Assembly: GCA_036734945.1 (NCBI GenBank)
Contig: DAIMXP010000016.1
Span: forward strand, 16,686 to 80,685
Direction: 5' to 3'
Source of the DNA: UBA4733 sp036734945
Lineage (GTDB): Bacteria; Chloroflexota; UBA4733
Length of the DNA stretch: 64,000 bases
A program made the position numbers and the translations under genes. The notes beneath the pieces are model-generated. The model did no database searches. It saw only the letters and a list, made by a program, of their open reading frames with translations, and was not told where the DNA came from. Of this stretch, positions 53,807-63,029 are shown piece after piece. The stretch's first letter is position 1; every line of letters starts with the position of its first letter.

Positions 53807-55507
53807 ATGAATGCGCGACAGCGTCTGGCTGATGTCGCGCGCGGCCGTGTACTCGCCGATCTGGTCTTGACCAACGGCCGCATCTTCGATGTCCTCAGCG
53901 GCGATCTGGTGGAGGGCGACCTCGCCCTCTTCGGCGACCGAATCGCCGGGATCGGCAGGTACGATGGGCTGCAAACCTTTGACGTGCGCGGCCGCATCAT
54001 TTTGCCGGGGTTTATCGACGGCGGTGCGGTACTGGAAACAAGTCTGCTCTCGCTGGGCGGGTATTGCCGGGCGGTCAGCACGCATGGCACGACGCTGGCA
54101 GTTTTTGACTTCCGCGGCATCGCCGCGGTGCTTGGACTCCAGGGGCTGGCGGCCATATCGGCCGGGGGGTCGCGGCCGGAGATCGACGTCAGGTGTGCGC
54201 TGCCCCTGACCTGTGCCCCGCTCTGGGACACGGCGCCGGGTCGCTTCGGCAGCCTGGAGCCGATGCACCTCTCGCTGCCCGGCCTGGTGGCGTGCGGTGG
54301 CGACCTTGATGGTCGAACACTGCTGGACGCTGGTGGTGAAGTGCTGGATACCAGCCAATACGAGGCCTATTTGCCGGTGATTGTCGAAGCTGCCGGCGTG
54401 ACGGAGGAAGAGGCGGCGGCGCTCCTGGCGCTCGGCGTCGTTGCTGATCGTGCCTGGCATTCGCCGCAGGAGGCGCTTGCCAAGTTGCGGCAGGGACTCT
54501 GGCTCCTCGCGCCGGAAGGAAGCATGGCCTCGTCGGCGACCGATCTGAAGTGGCTCAGCAAAGCGACTCGCCTCGACCGGGTCTGCCTCGTCTCCGGGCC
54601 CTGCAGCGCGGCGGACCTCGTCGCCGATGGCCACCTCGATGCCGCTCTGCGGCGGGTGGTACACGCCGGTGTGCCTGCCGGCGATGCCGTGCGCATGGTG
54701 ACATCGCAACCGGCGGCGTTGTTCGGCCTGCACGACCGGGGCGCGCTCTTGCCCGGTCGTCGAGCCGACGTCGTTGTAGTCGACGACCTGCGCAACTTTC
54801 ACATCAACCTCGTCATCAAGGATGGGCGCCCGATCGCCCGCCAGGGTGTGTCACTGTTGCCCGTGGTCAAAGCGGAAGCAATGCAGGGCCGTCAGAGCAT
54901 GCATGCTGCCCTGATTATGGCCGAACACCTGGTCATTGCCGGGCATGCCGGCGCCTGCCGAATCATTGCCTTGGAAGCCGACGGGACCACGACTGTTCGT
55001 TTCGGCACGCCATCGTGGCACGACGGGCGACTCGGCGCTGACCCGGCGCGAGATATCGTCAAAGTTGCCGTGTTGGAGCGCCACACCGCCAGCGGGCGGC
55101 TCGGCAAGGGCTTTGTGCAGGGGTTGGGGCTGCGGGAAGGAGCGCTGTGCTGCTCCTTCGCCGGCTCGGGCCAAAACCTGATCGTCGCCGGCATCGATGA
55201 CGCCAGTATGCTGGCGGCGCTGCACCAGGTCGTGTCGGATGGTGGTGGTATGGCGGTGGCGAGGGACGGTCAGGTCAGTGCGGCGCTGCCGCTCCCCTAT
55301 GCGGGTCTGCTCAGCGTACTTCCCGCAGCCGACCTGGTTGTGGCAGTGCGACACCTGTACGAGGCGGCCTGGGAGCTGGGCTGCGAGGCCGCACACCCTT
55401 TCTCGGCCCTCGCCTCGTTGGCCCACACCAGCGCAGGAGCGTTACGCCTTACCGAGCAGGGGCTGGTGGATACGGTGAATCAGCGCCTGGTAGCGCTGCA
55501 GGACTGA
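53807..55507 (+). CDS. adenine deaminase homologue lacking metal-ligand motifs
   Basis: 566 residues aligned by eye to adenine deaminase along its length. The family's HxH after PGFID is replaced (PGFIDGGAVLETSLLS), DPHEIANV-type sequence reads DFRGIAAVLG, the SDHE motif reads VADRAWHS, the later D-D-R region reads GPCSAADLVADG, and the C-terminal HDSHN reads AGSGQN. All usual metal ligands are thus lost, yet the frame is intact and both domains are present, including ERHTASGRLGKGFVQGLGLR. It is probably a pseudoenzyme or an enzyme with changed chemistry. Its 3' end overlaps hemA by 59 bases in the opposite direction. Confidence 0.8.
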   Translation: MNARQRLADVARGRVLADLVLTNGRIFDVLSGDLVEGDLALFGDRIAGIGRYDGLQTFDVRGRIILPGFIDGGAVLETSLLSLGGYCRAVSTHGTTLAVFDFRGIAAVLGLQGLAAISAGGSRPEIDVRCALPLTCAPLWDTAPGRFGSLEPMHLSLPGLVACGGDLDGRTLLDAGGEVLDTSQYEAYLPVIVEAAGVTEEEAAALLALGVVADRAWHSPQEALAKLRQGLWLLAPEGSMASSATDLKWLSKATRLDRVCLVSGPCSAADLVADGHLDAALRRVVHAGVPAGDAVRMVTSQPAALFGLHDRGALLPGRRADVVVVDDLRNFHINLVIKDGRPIARQGVSLLPVVKAEAMQGRQSMHAALIMAEHLVIAGHAGACRIIALEADGTTTVRFGTPSWHDGRLGADPARDIVKVAVLERHTASGRLGKGFVQGLGLREGALCCSFAGSGQNLIVAGIDDASMLAALHQVVSDGGGMAVARDGQVSAALPLPYAGLLSVLPAADLVVAVRHLYEAAWELGCEAAHPFSALASLAHTSAGALRLTEQGLVDTVNQRLVALQD

Positions 55508-56801
55508 CGGCAGCCGCTTCCCGTATACCCAGATCAAACAGCTCCTCGACGGCCTGGATGTAGCGTGCGTCAGTCCCTTGCATCGCCGTCTCCCGGAGCA
55601 CGCTGATCGGATGATGCAGCATCTTGTTGACGATAGCGCGAGTTGCGGCCTCGATGGCCTGGTGGGCCTCCGGGCTGACGTTGGCCAGCCGCGTGGAGAC
55701 ACGCTGCAATTCCTGGCGCCGCATTGCTTCGGCGCGTTGCTGCAAGGAGGCGATCGTCGTCGTCACCCGCAGCGAGGATTGCCAGGCCACGAAACGGTCG
55801 ATCTCATCTAAAATGATCTGGTCGACCTTGGCCACCTCCGCCTCCCGGCGGCGGAGACCTTGCCCGGCACGGGCGGCCAGGGCGTCCATGTCGAACAACT
55901 CGACGCCTGCCAACGTCCCGACTTCCGGCTCCACGTCGCGTGGCACTGCCACATCGATCAGGCAGAGCCGCCGACCCTGGCGTGCCGCCAGCGTCGACTG
56001 CACGGATGCAAGCGAGAGGATCGGGTGTGGCGCGTCGGTGGAGCAGATCACGACGTCGGCTATGGCCAGGTAGGACAGGAGTTGCGGGAAAGGCACAGCA
56101 ACACCGCCGACCAGCCGCGCCAGCTTCTCCGCCCGCTCCGTCGTGCGGTTGGCGACCATCGTGCCTTCCACGCCGTGCGCGGCGAGCGCACGCGCCACTG
56201 CTTCCGCCGTCGCCCCTGCGCCGAGCACCAGCACCTGCGCGTGCGCCAGATGAGGCACGCGCTCTCGTGCCAGTTCCACGGCCGCCCAACTGACCGAGGT
56301 GGCGCCTGCGCTGATTGCCGTCTCGTTGCGCGCTCGCTTGCCGGCCTCTAGCGCTCGGCGGAAGAGCGTGTACAGCCACTTGCCGCCCGAATGGGCCGCC
56401 TCGGCAGCGCGCAAGGCGTCCTTGACCTGACCGAGAATTTCCACCTCGCCAACCACCAGTGAGTCCAGCCCGCTGGCCACGCGGAACAGGTGCTGGGCGA
56501 CCAAAATATCCGATAACTGGTACAGGAACGGCGCGATCTCGTCGCCCATCATGCCGGCGCGCCGCGCCAGAAACGCTTCCAGCACGCGACGGTCGGCCGC
56601 GGCTGAGCCCCCCCGCATGACCGCGTAGACTTCAGTCCGGTTGCAGGTGGAGACGATAATGCATTCCTGGACGCTCGGGTCGGCACGCAACGCGAGCAGG
56701 CAACCTGCGAGGTCGGCCTTGGCGATGGCAACGCGTTCGCGCAGCCCGACAGCTGCCCGGCGGTGGCTCACGCCCACCATCTGCAGCGACGCTTCGCTCA
56801 T
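55449..56801 (-). CDS. hemA: glutamyl-tRNA reductase
   Basis: Makes glutamate-1-semialdehyde from Glu-tRNA, the first step of C5 heme synthesis. 450 residues: catalytic Cys in VSTCNRTEVYAV, SGLDSLVVGEVEILGQVK, NADPH site VLGAGATAEAVARALA, ANRTTERAEKLA and the C-terminal dimerisation helices (IVNKMLHHPI). ATG 56801 is preceded by AGGAGA at suitable spacing. Ends 59 bases inside the antisense of the adenine-deaminase-like gene. No other heme gene lies near it here, so its role is read from the family. Confidence 0.95.
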   Translation of the reverse strand: MSEASLQMVGVSHRRAAVGLRERVAIAKADLAGCLLALRADPSVQECIIVSTCNRTEVYAVMRGGSAAADRRVLEAFLARRAGMMGDEIAPFLYQLSDILVAQHLFRVASGLDSLVVGEVEILGQVKDALRAAEAAHSGGKWLYTLFRRALEAGKRARNETAISAGATSVSWAAVELARERVPHLAHAQVLVLGAGATAEAVARALAAHGVEGTMVANRTTERAEKLARLVGGVAVPFPQLLSYLAIADVVICSTDAPHPILSLASVQSTLAARQGRRLCLIDVAVPRDVEPEVGTLAGVELFDMDALAARAGQGLRRREAEVAKVDQIILDEIDRFVAWQSSLRVTTTIASLQQRAEAMRRQELQRVSTRLANVSPEAHQAIEAATRAIVNKMLHHPISVLRETAMQGTDARYIQAVEELFDLGIREAAAVSPAALPGADSPYPPAPAR

Positions 56802-56932
56802 CACGTCTCCTGAGCCCACTCACGCCTGTGCGTGCTCTGCAACGCTCAATACTAACACCGATAATGGCGGCGGAGCGGTTCAGGGCCTCGGCACGGATCA
56901 CGCTACAGCCTGTACGCTGAAAGGAACACGCC

Positions 56933-57928
56933 ATGCCGCCAACGCTGTACCCCTTGCGTCTCGATCCGTACCTCTCACGGCCGATCTGGGGAGGTGACAA
57001 GCTCGGTCAGCGCTACGGCAAGGGTGCGTGTACGTCCGGCAGCATCGGGGAGAGTTGGGAGATCTACGAAGGCGATGCTGTCCAAAACGGCGCCTTCGCG
57101 GGAAAGACCCTCCGGGAACTCACGGAGCAGTTGGGTGAGTTGTTGCTCGGGACAGCCGCCATCGGCAACCCGCCCGGACGCTTCCCTCTGCTCATCAAGC
57201 TCATCGACGCGACGCAGCAGCTTTCCATCCAGGTCCACCCGAACGACCAGCAGGCACAGGCACTGGAAGGCGAACCGTTCGGCAAGACCGAGGCTTGGTA
57301 CATTCTGGATGCTGACCCAGGCGCCAAACTGGTGTACGGGTTGTCCCACCCGCTGACTCCAGAGCAGTTGCGGGAGCGGTCGGGCGATGGATCGATTGAG
57401 AACGACCTGGCCTACCTTCCAGTCCAGGTCGGCGATGTTGTGCTGGTGCCTGCCGGTACGATCCACGCCATTGGCGCAGGAATCGTGCTGTACGAGGTTC
57501 AACAGACGAGCAGTACGACGTACCGCCTCTACGATTGGAACCGCCGTGGGCCGGACGGGAAGTCCCGCGAGCTGCACCTCGACAAGGCCGCGCAGGTGGC
57601 CACCCTGACTCCGCCGGCGCAGGAGAAAGTAGCGCCGCGTGACCTCGGGCACGAAGCCGGCGCGCAGCGGCAAGAGGTCGTGCGCTGCCCGTACTTTGTG
57701 CTGGAACGGGTTGCCTTGCAGGCTGGTTGGACGTGCCACCCGGTGGGCCGCACCTTCATAGGCCTGACCTGCACCAGGGGCAGCGTCACGCTCTCGTCGC
57801 CGACACAGGACTGGCCGGATGAATTGCTGCATCCCGGAGGCTCACTACTCCTCCCGGCTGCCCTAGAAGCCTGCCTGCTCCAGCCGGTGGGTGGCGCTGC
57901 CGAGTTGCTGGTGGCGCGCCTACCGTAG
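56933..57928 (+). CDS. manA: mannose-6-phosphate isomerase, class I
   Basis: Interconverts fructose-6-P and mannose-6-P for GDP-mannose and glycan synthesis. 331 residues of the cupin-type zinc isomerase: RPIWGGDKLGQRYGKG, QVHPNDQQAQALEG with zinc His, FGKTEAWYILDADPG and LVPAGTIHAIGAGIVLYEVQ. Good ribosome site (AAAGGAA) before ATG 56933. It stands alone between divergent hemA and the DHH gene, about 100 bases before the latter. Confidence 0.93.
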   Translation: MPPTLYPLRLDPYLSRPIWGGDKLGQRYGKGACTSGSIGESWEIYEGDAVQNGAFAGKTLRELTEQLGELLLGTAAIGNPPGRFPLLIKLIDATQQLSIQVHPNDQQAQALEGEPFGKTEAWYILDADPGAKLVYGLSHPLTPEQLRERSGDGSIENDLAYLPVQVGDVVLVPAGTIHAIGAGIVLYEVQQTSSTTYRLYDWNRRGPDGKSRELHLDKAAQVATLTPPAQEKVAPRDLGHEAGAQRQEVVRCPYFVLERVALQAGWTCHPVGRTFIGLTCTRGSVTLSSPTQDWPDELLHPGGSLLLPAALEACLLQPVGGAAELLVARLP

Positions 57929-58034
57929 AGGCGGTGTCGCTCGCCTGCCGGGTAGCCCGTGGCCGCCTGTCCACACCAAAAGACGCTACACTCTGGAGGC
58001 CGGTTGTCGGCTGGCGGCGCAACGGTAAGGTATT

Positions 58035-59162
58035 GTGGTGGATAGGGACGATGGAGCGAGGCGGTTAGCGGAATTGCTGCTGCTGGGAACGGGAAGCCCA
58101 ACACCCGAACCGCCGATGCGGCCCCGCACCCGCACGCGCCAGGTCGAGCGTCTGCTTGATGCCTTCCAGGGTGCGCGGCGCCCCGCTATCCTCCTGCACG
58201 ATAACCCGGACCCCGACGCCATCGGCTCCGGCCTCGCCCTGTCGAAGCTGTTACAGACCCGGCTGCAACTCTGTGCGCCTTTGGTCTACGGCGGCGTCAT
58301 TGCCCGCGCCGAGAACCGGGCACTTGTCGAGGAACTGCACGTCGACCTCGAGACCGCCGCCACTTTCCCCTGGGCCCAGGCCGATGCCATCGCCTTGCTC
58401 GACTGCCAGCCGGCGAGCGGCAACCACTCCTTGCCGTCCGACATGATTCCGAACGTCGTGCTCGATCATCACCCCCTGGTTGGCCAGTTGCACGCGAGTA
58501 CGCTGGCGGACATTCGCCCGGACTATGGCGCAACCTGCACGATCCTGACGGAGTATCTGGAGGATGCCCGGATTCACGTCGATGAGCGACTGGCGACCGC
58601 CCTCTTTTACGGCATCAAGACCGACACGCAGGACCTCGGTCGGCAAGCGAGCGGTATCGACGCGCTCGCCTACCTGCGCCTGTTTGTCGCCGCCGACAAA
58701 CGAGCGCTCGCGCGAATCCAGAATCCGCGCCTGCCGCACATCTACTTCCGAGCGATGCACGACGCCCTGGAGCGCGTTGTTATCTATGGCGACGCCGCGG
58801 TTGCCCAACTTGGCGACCTGGTCATGCCGGAGACGACAGGTGAGACGGCGGATCTGATAGTGCGCCTGGAAGGTATGCGCTGGTCCCTGGCCATCGGTCG
58901 CTACAAGGACCGCTTGCTCTTTTCCATCCGTGCCACGGAGGCAGGCACCGACGCTGGAGCGCTGGCCGAACAACTGGCTGGCGGCCACGGCTTTGCCGGC
59001 GGCCACTGGCGCCTGGCCGGCGGCACGTTGCACATTGCCGACAAGGCCTCGAAGGCAGTGACTGCCCTGGAAGAAAGACTTATCCAGACCTTCGTTGCCG
59101 CGGTGGGCGCGCCAGCGACCGGCCAGTGCCTGATAGCGCTGGAGGATCCTGGCCATAGGTAG
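58035..59162 (+). CDS. DHH-family phosphoesterase (NrnA-like)
   Basis: About 375 residues. The DHH subfamily motifs are all present: HDNPDPDAIGSGLALSKLL, ALLDCQPASG, NVVLDHHPLV and, in the C-terminal DHHA1-like part, GGHGFAGGHWRLAGG. NrnA-type proteins degrade short oligoribonucleotides or pAp; the substrate is not certain here. The GTG at 58035 is a few bases after GGTAAGG; a second GTG at 58038 is equally possible, and the first 40 residues look unconserved. The stop codon falls in a short tandem duplication before the next palindrome. Confidence 0.88.
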   Translation: MVDRDDGARRLAELLLLGTGSPTPEPPMRPRTRTRQVERLLDAFQGARRPAILLHDNPDPDAIGSGLALSKLLQTRLQLCAPLVYGGVIARAENRALVEELHVDLETAATFPWAQADAIALLDCQPASGNHSLPSDMIPNVVLDHHPLVGQLHASTLADIRPDYGATCTILTEYLEDARIHVDERLATALFYGIKTDTQDLGRQASGIDALAYLRLFVAADKRALARIQNPRLPHIYFRAMHDALERVVIYGDAAVAQLGDLVMPETTGETADLIVRLEGMRWSLAIGRYKDRLLFSIRATEAGTDAGALAEQLAGGHGFAGGHWRLAGGTLHIADKASKAVTALEERLIQTFVAAVGAPATGQCLIALEDPGHR

Positions 59163-59182
59163 TGTCGCCATAGGTAGTGTCG
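59153..59182. repeat. tandem duplication of CATAGGTAGTGTCGC
   Basis: Two adjacent 15-base units at the end of the DHH gene; the first contains its TAG stop. It suggests slippage or a small insertion scar next to the palindrome. Confidence 0.75.
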
Positions 59183-59277
59183 CAACTGCGGTTTGCGACC
59201 CAAGGACAGGACTGCGGTCCTGGGGATGGCCTTCGGCACGGCAGTGCTGTCTTTGGGTCGCAAACCGCAGTTGCGAC
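59179..59277. repeat. palindromic repeat family B
   Basis: Thirty-one-base arms (59179-59209 and 59247-59277) match in reverse complement with one mismatch, containing GTCGCAACTGCGGTTTGCGA. An inner GGACTGCGGTCC hairpin is present. It lies between the convergent DHH and ribH genes and could serve as their terminator. Confidence 0.88.
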
Positions 59278-59300
59278 TCTGCTCTTAACCGTATTGGGCG

Positions 59301-59783
59301 CTACCCTTCGTCCGCGCGAATCGAGCGGAGCACCGTGGCCATCTCGATAGCCGCGACAGCGGCGTCGGCGCCGCGGTTGCCCGCTTTGATGCCGGCACGA
59401 TCGAACGCTTGTTCCTGGTTTTCCGTCGTGATCACCCCGAAGATGCACGGCACGCCAGTCTGGAGGCCCGCCTGTTGCACGCCGCTCGTCGCGGCGGCGG
59501 CGACGTGGTCGTAGTGGCTCGTCGCGCCGCGAATGACGCAGCCCAGGCAGACCACGGCGTCCACACGCCCGCTGCGCGCCAGCACCAGCGCAGCCGTGCC
59601 CAACTCGAAGGAGCCGGGCACCCAGGCGATCTCGATGGCATCGGGCGAGACGCCATGCCGGCGTAAGGAGGAGGTACAGCCATCCAGCAACTGGCGCGTG
59701 ATCAGTTCATTGAAACGGGCAACGACGATGCCGACGCGCAGGCCGCTGCCGACCAGCGTACCCTCGTGTATTCTAGCGGCCAT
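59301..59783 (-). CDS. ribH: 6,7-dimethyl-8-ribityllumazine synthase
   Basis: Penultimate enzyme of riboflavin synthesis, joining the pyrimidine intermediate with dihydroxybutanone phosphate; forms large icosahedral shells in many bacteria. 160 residues: VARFNELITRQLLDGC, WVPGSFELGTAAL, CLGCVIRGATSHYDHV and TTENQEQAFDRAG. ATG 59783 after AAAGGA overlaps the end of ribBA by 11 bases, so the genes are coupled. Last gene of the FMN-regulated operon; a palindrome follows. Confidence 0.96.
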   Translation of the reverse strand: MAARIHEGTLVGSGLRVGIVVARFNELITRQLLDGCTSSLRRHGVSPDAIEIAWVPGSFELGTAALVLARSGRVDAVVCLGCVIRGATSHYDHVAAAATSGVQQAGLQTGVPCIFGVITTENQEQAFDRAGIKAGNRGADAAVAAIEMATVLRSIRADEG

Positions 59784-61080
59784 GCACCGAAATCCTTTCT
59801 TGAGCGAGAGGGAACAAAGCCTGGCGTGCCGGGGTACCGCCGGCAAGATGGGATGTATCCGGCAGCAGGTGGCCCAACCTGGCGCGCTTGGTGGCGAGGT
59901 AGCGCCGGCGTTCCGCGCGGTCCGGGGCAAGGAGGGACAAGCGTTCGACAACCTCCAGTCCGAACTGGCGGAGCGCCGAGACCTTCGCCGGGTTGTTGGT
60001 CAGCAGGCGCAGCCGGCTCAGTCCCAGGTCACTCAGCATCTGCGCGGCGATGCCATAGTGCCGTACATCAGGGGCGAACCCAAGCTGCTCGTTGGCCTCT
60101 ACGGTGTCCAGCCCGGCATCCTGTAGCGCGTAGGCTTGCAACTTGGCCGGCAGCCCGATGCCTCGGCCTTCCTGGCGCAGGTACAGCAAGACGCCGCGTC
60201 CAGCCGCGGCGATCGCAGCCTGTGCCATCCGCAACTGGTCGCCGCAATCGCAGCGTAGCGAGCCAAGCGCATCGCCGGTAAGGCATTCCGAGTGCAAACG
60301 CACCAGCACCGGCTCCGAGCCGGTGATATCGCCAAGGACCATGGCGAGATGATGCTCGTTCGTGATCAGGTCACGATAATCGAGCATGCGGAAGACCGCA
60401 CATGCTGTCGGCAATGCGGCCTCGGCGCCGCACTCCACCAGCCGATCGTGCTGCCAGCGATAAGCGATGAGGTCGGCGATGGTGACGATGCCCAGATCAA
60501 AGCGCCGCGCAAAGGCCGTGAGGTCATCGCCGCGCAAGGCGAGGCCGTCGTCGCCCAATACCTCGCAGATAACGCCTGCCGGTTGCAGCCCGGCCAGCCG
60601 CGCCAGGTCGACTGCGGCCTCGGTGTGCCCAGGACGCCCTATAACGCCGTGCTTGTTCGCCACGAGCGGAAAGACGTGGCCGGGCCGGCGCAAATCGGCC
60701 GGTCCGCTGCTCGGATCTGCCAGGACTCGCACGGTCTCCGCGCGGTCATGTGCCGAAATACCGGTGGTGGTGTTCGTGCGGGCATCGACGCTCACCGTAA
60801 AGGCGGTGCCGTGCGCTTCGCTGTGTAGCTCCGGCGGTACCATCGGCGTCAGCTCAAGGGTGGTCGCTCGCTCCGCCGTCAAGGCCAGGCACACCAACCC
60901 GCGGCCATGGGTAATCATGAAGGCGATGGCCGCCGGAGTGATATGGTCCGCCGCCATGACCAGATCGGCCTCGTGCTCGCGGCCGGCGTCATCGGTAACC
61001 AGAACCATCGCGCCGGCGCGCAGCCGGTCCAGCGCGTCCGCCACGCTGACGTGTGGCGTTACGGCTCCTCGTGTGCTCAT
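59773..61080 (-). CDS. ribBA: bifunctional DHBP synthase / GTP cyclohydrolase II
   Basis: Provides both riboflavin building blocks. 435 residues: the N-terminal RibB with DDAGREHEADLVMAADHI, THGRGLVCLAL and HTEAAVDLARLAG, and the C-terminal RibA with zinc cysteines around LTGDALGSLRCDCGDQ, and YLRQEGRGIGLPAKLQAYAL. The linker is normal. ATG 61080 overlaps the ribE stop in an ATGA. Ends with TAG inside ribH's start region. Confidence 0.96.
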   Translation of the reverse strand: MSTRGAVTPHVSVADALDRLRAGAMVLVTDDAGREHEADLVMAADHITPAAIAFMITHGRGLVCLALTAERATTLELTPMVPPELHSEAHGTAFTVSVDARTNTTTGISAHDRAETVRVLADPSSGPADLRRPGHVFPLVANKHGVIGRPGHTEAAVDLARLAGLQPAGVICEVLGDDGLALRGDDLTAFARRFDLGIVTIADLIAYRWQHDRLVECGAEAALPTACAVFRMLDYRDLITNEHHLAMVLGDITGSEPVLVRLHSECLTGDALGSLRCDCGDQLRMAQAAIAAAGRGVLLYLRQEGRGIGLPAKLQAYALQDAGLDTVEANEQLGFAPDVRHYGIAAQMLSDLGLSRLRLLTNNPAKVSALRQFGLEVVERLSLLAPDRAERRRYLATKRARLGHLLPDTSHLAGGTPARQALFPLAQERISVHGR

Positions 61081-61697
61081 TTCCCTGCTATCCCTTCGGG
61101 CGTTTCCAACGCAGGCACACCTATGCCAGGCAGGAGACGCTCCACGTATTTGGCAAGGATGTCGATTTCCAGGTTGACATCCTGCCCAACGCGCCATCGA
61201 CCAAAAATGGTGTGCTCTAACGTGTAGCGGACCAGCGACACGCGAAAGGACCCGGAGGTGCAGTCCATCACCGTCAGGCTGGCGCCATCGACAGCGATGT
61301 AGCCCTTCTCCACGACGTAGCGCATGATGGAAGGCGCCGCTTCAACGGTAACGAGCAGCGCGTCACCTTCCGCGACAATGCAACGCACGGAGCCGGTGCC
61401 ATCGACGTGGCCCTGAACGATGTGCCCGCCGAGGCGGGATGCCAACGTCATAGCGCGCTCCAGGTTTACGCAGTCACCTACTCGCAATCTGCCCAGATTG
61501 GTTCGACGCAGCGTCTCCGGCATAACGTCGGAGCGAAACCAGCCGTCGCCCCGTCCGGCTACCGTGAGGCAGGCGCCGTTGACGGCGATGCTGTCGCCCA
61601 GTGCCGTCTGCGCCAGTACCGTGCTGGCAGCAATCAGCAGTGCATCGGCCGCGGCTTCCCGCACCGTGCCCACTTCCTCCACTATGCCGCTAAACAT
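61077..61697 (-). CDS. ribE: riboflavin synthase alpha subunit
   Basis: Dismutates two lumazine molecules into riboflavin. 206 residues with the two tandem lumazine-binding barrels: MFSGIVEEVGTVREA, AVNGACLTVAGRGDGWF and the internal repeat beginning HIVQGHVDGTGSVRCIVAEG, AVDGASLTVMDCTSGSF. Starts eight bases before the ribD stop and overlaps ribBA by four bases, so translation is tightly coupled. Confidence 0.96.
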   Translation of the reverse strand: MFSGIVEEVGTVREAAADALLIAASTVLAQTALGDSIAVNGACLTVAGRGDGWFRSDVMPETLRRTNLGRLRVGDCVNLERAMTLASRLGGHIVQGHVDGTGSVRCIVAEGDALLVTVEAAPSIMRYVVEKGYIAVDGASLTVMDCTSGSFRVSLVRYTLEHTIFGRWRVGQDVNLEIDILAKYVERLLPGIGVPALETPEGIAGK

Positions 61698-62871
61698 TGC
61701 TCATATTCCCTCTCCCAACGGATACGCCTGGCAAGGTGTGGCTGGCAGCCCCGCCCAAAGGGCTGAGGCGTCCGCGCAGCAAAACGTCGTCGCCGAGTCG
61801 TTCAGTGCGCAAATCAGCGAGCATCAGCGCATCGGCCATTCGGTGTACGCCGCTGCCGCCTACCGGCCCGGGAGCCCTGGCGCCGCCCAACAGTTTTGGC
61901 GCGATGATCGCCACCACCTCATCGACCAGCGCTTGATTGATGAAAGACGAGTGGACCTCGGCGCCACCCTCCACCAGAACGTGCAGCAGTCCGCGCTTCC
62001 CCAGGTCCGCCAGCGCCGCCCGAACGTCAAGGCGGCCGACATGGTCAGCCGGCAACGTCACCACGTCTGCGCCGGTGGCCGCGACAGCCGCGCACCTCTC
62101 CAGTGGCGCCGCTTCGGTCACGTACAGGATGGTCCCAACGGCCAGTTGCGGGCTGAGCAGCCTGGCCGTCAAGGGGATGCGGCAACTGCTGTCTAACACG
62201 ACACGCCAGGGTTTGCCGGGTCGCTCGGCTCGCCTGCTTTCGCCATCGGTGAGCCGAACCGTCAGCGCGGGATCATCGGCCAGGACTGTGCCCAGCCCGA
62301 CGACGATGGCGTCCACTTCGTCCCGCAACTGGTGGACCCACTCGCGCGCTTGCGGCCCACTGATCCAACGCGAGTCGCCGGAGGTTGTGGCGATCTTGCC
62401 GTCCAGCGACATCGCCCACTTTGCCGTCACGTACGGCAGCCCACTGGTGATGTGCTTGAAAAAGGGCAGTAGGATGTCCTGTGCCTCCGCCGCCCCGTCG
62501 CCAAGCGCAACGCTGATCCCGGCTTCACGCAAGCGGGTCAGTCCGCCGCCGGCGACCCGAGGGTTCGGGTCGTCGATGGCGACAACTACCGATGTTACGT
62601 CTGCCTCGATCAGCGCGCTGGTGCACGGTGGCGTTCGCCCGAAGTGACAACAGGGCTCCAGCGTGACATATAGGGTAGCGCCGCGCGCCGCCGCGCCTGC
62701 CTGGCGCAGTGCCATCACCTCAGCATGGGCCTCGCCGGCCGGTTGCGTGTGCCCGCGTCCGACGACCAGGCCGGCGCGCACCAACACTGCACCCACCGGC
62801 GGGTTCGGCGCGGTGCGGCCCCGCGCCAGATCAGCATCTGCCAAGGCCAGCCGCATGTACTCGGATGTCAC
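61690..62871 (-). CDS. ribD: bifunctional riboflavin deaminase/reductase
   Basis: Second and third steps of the pyrimidine branch. 393 residues: zinc deaminase motifs HAEVMALRQAGAAARG and PCCHFGRTPPC, and reductase motifs VTAKWAMSLDGKIATTSGDS, RWISGPQAREWVH and the C-terminal nucleotide site GLLHVLVEGGAEVHSSFI. I use GTG 62871 (MTSEYMRLALADAD), immediately after a GGAGGA site; an ATG at 62856 is possible. First gene of the operon, with an FMN riboswitch and terminator upstream. Confidence 0.95.
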   Translation of the reverse strand: MTSEYMRLALADADLARGRTAPNPPVGAVLVRAGLVVGRGHTQPAGEAHAEVMALRQAGAAARGATLYVTLEPCCHFGRTPPCTSALIEADVTSVVVAIDDPNPRVAGGGLTRLREAGISVALGDGAAEAQDILLPFFKHITSGLPYVTAKWAMSLDGKIATTSGDSRWISGPQAREWVHQLRDEVDAIVVGLGTVLADDPALTVRLTDGESRRAERPGKPWRVVLDSSCRIPLTARLLSPQLAVGTILYVTEAAPLERCAAVAATGADVVTLPADHVGRLDVRAALADLGKRGLLHVLVEGGAEVHSSFINQALVDEVVAIIAPKLLGGARAPGPVGGSGVHRMADALMLADLRTERLGDDVLLRGRLSPLGGAASHTLPGVSVGRGNMSNV

Positions 62872-62961
62872 GCTTCCTCCACCGCGAACCACGGGGGAGG
62901 ATGAGGACGCCGCAACCGGTGAGGCAGGGCCAACGCCTACCCCAACCGCCATCTGACGCAA

Positions 62962-63013
62962 CAAAAAGGCCCGAAAGCAGGGGTGCATAGATGCACGCCC
63001 CGCCTTCGGGCCT
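62962..63013 (-). terminator. rib operon attenuator terminator
   Basis: A hairpin of about 47 bases (62967-63013) with AGGCCCGAA and its complement at the base, an inner GTGCAT stem, then a run of five T on the minus strand (62962-62966). It sits directly after the FMN aptamer, so FMN binding is expected to let it form and stop transcription. Confidence 0.85.
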
Positions 63014-63029
63014 CGCACGCCAAACGGTG

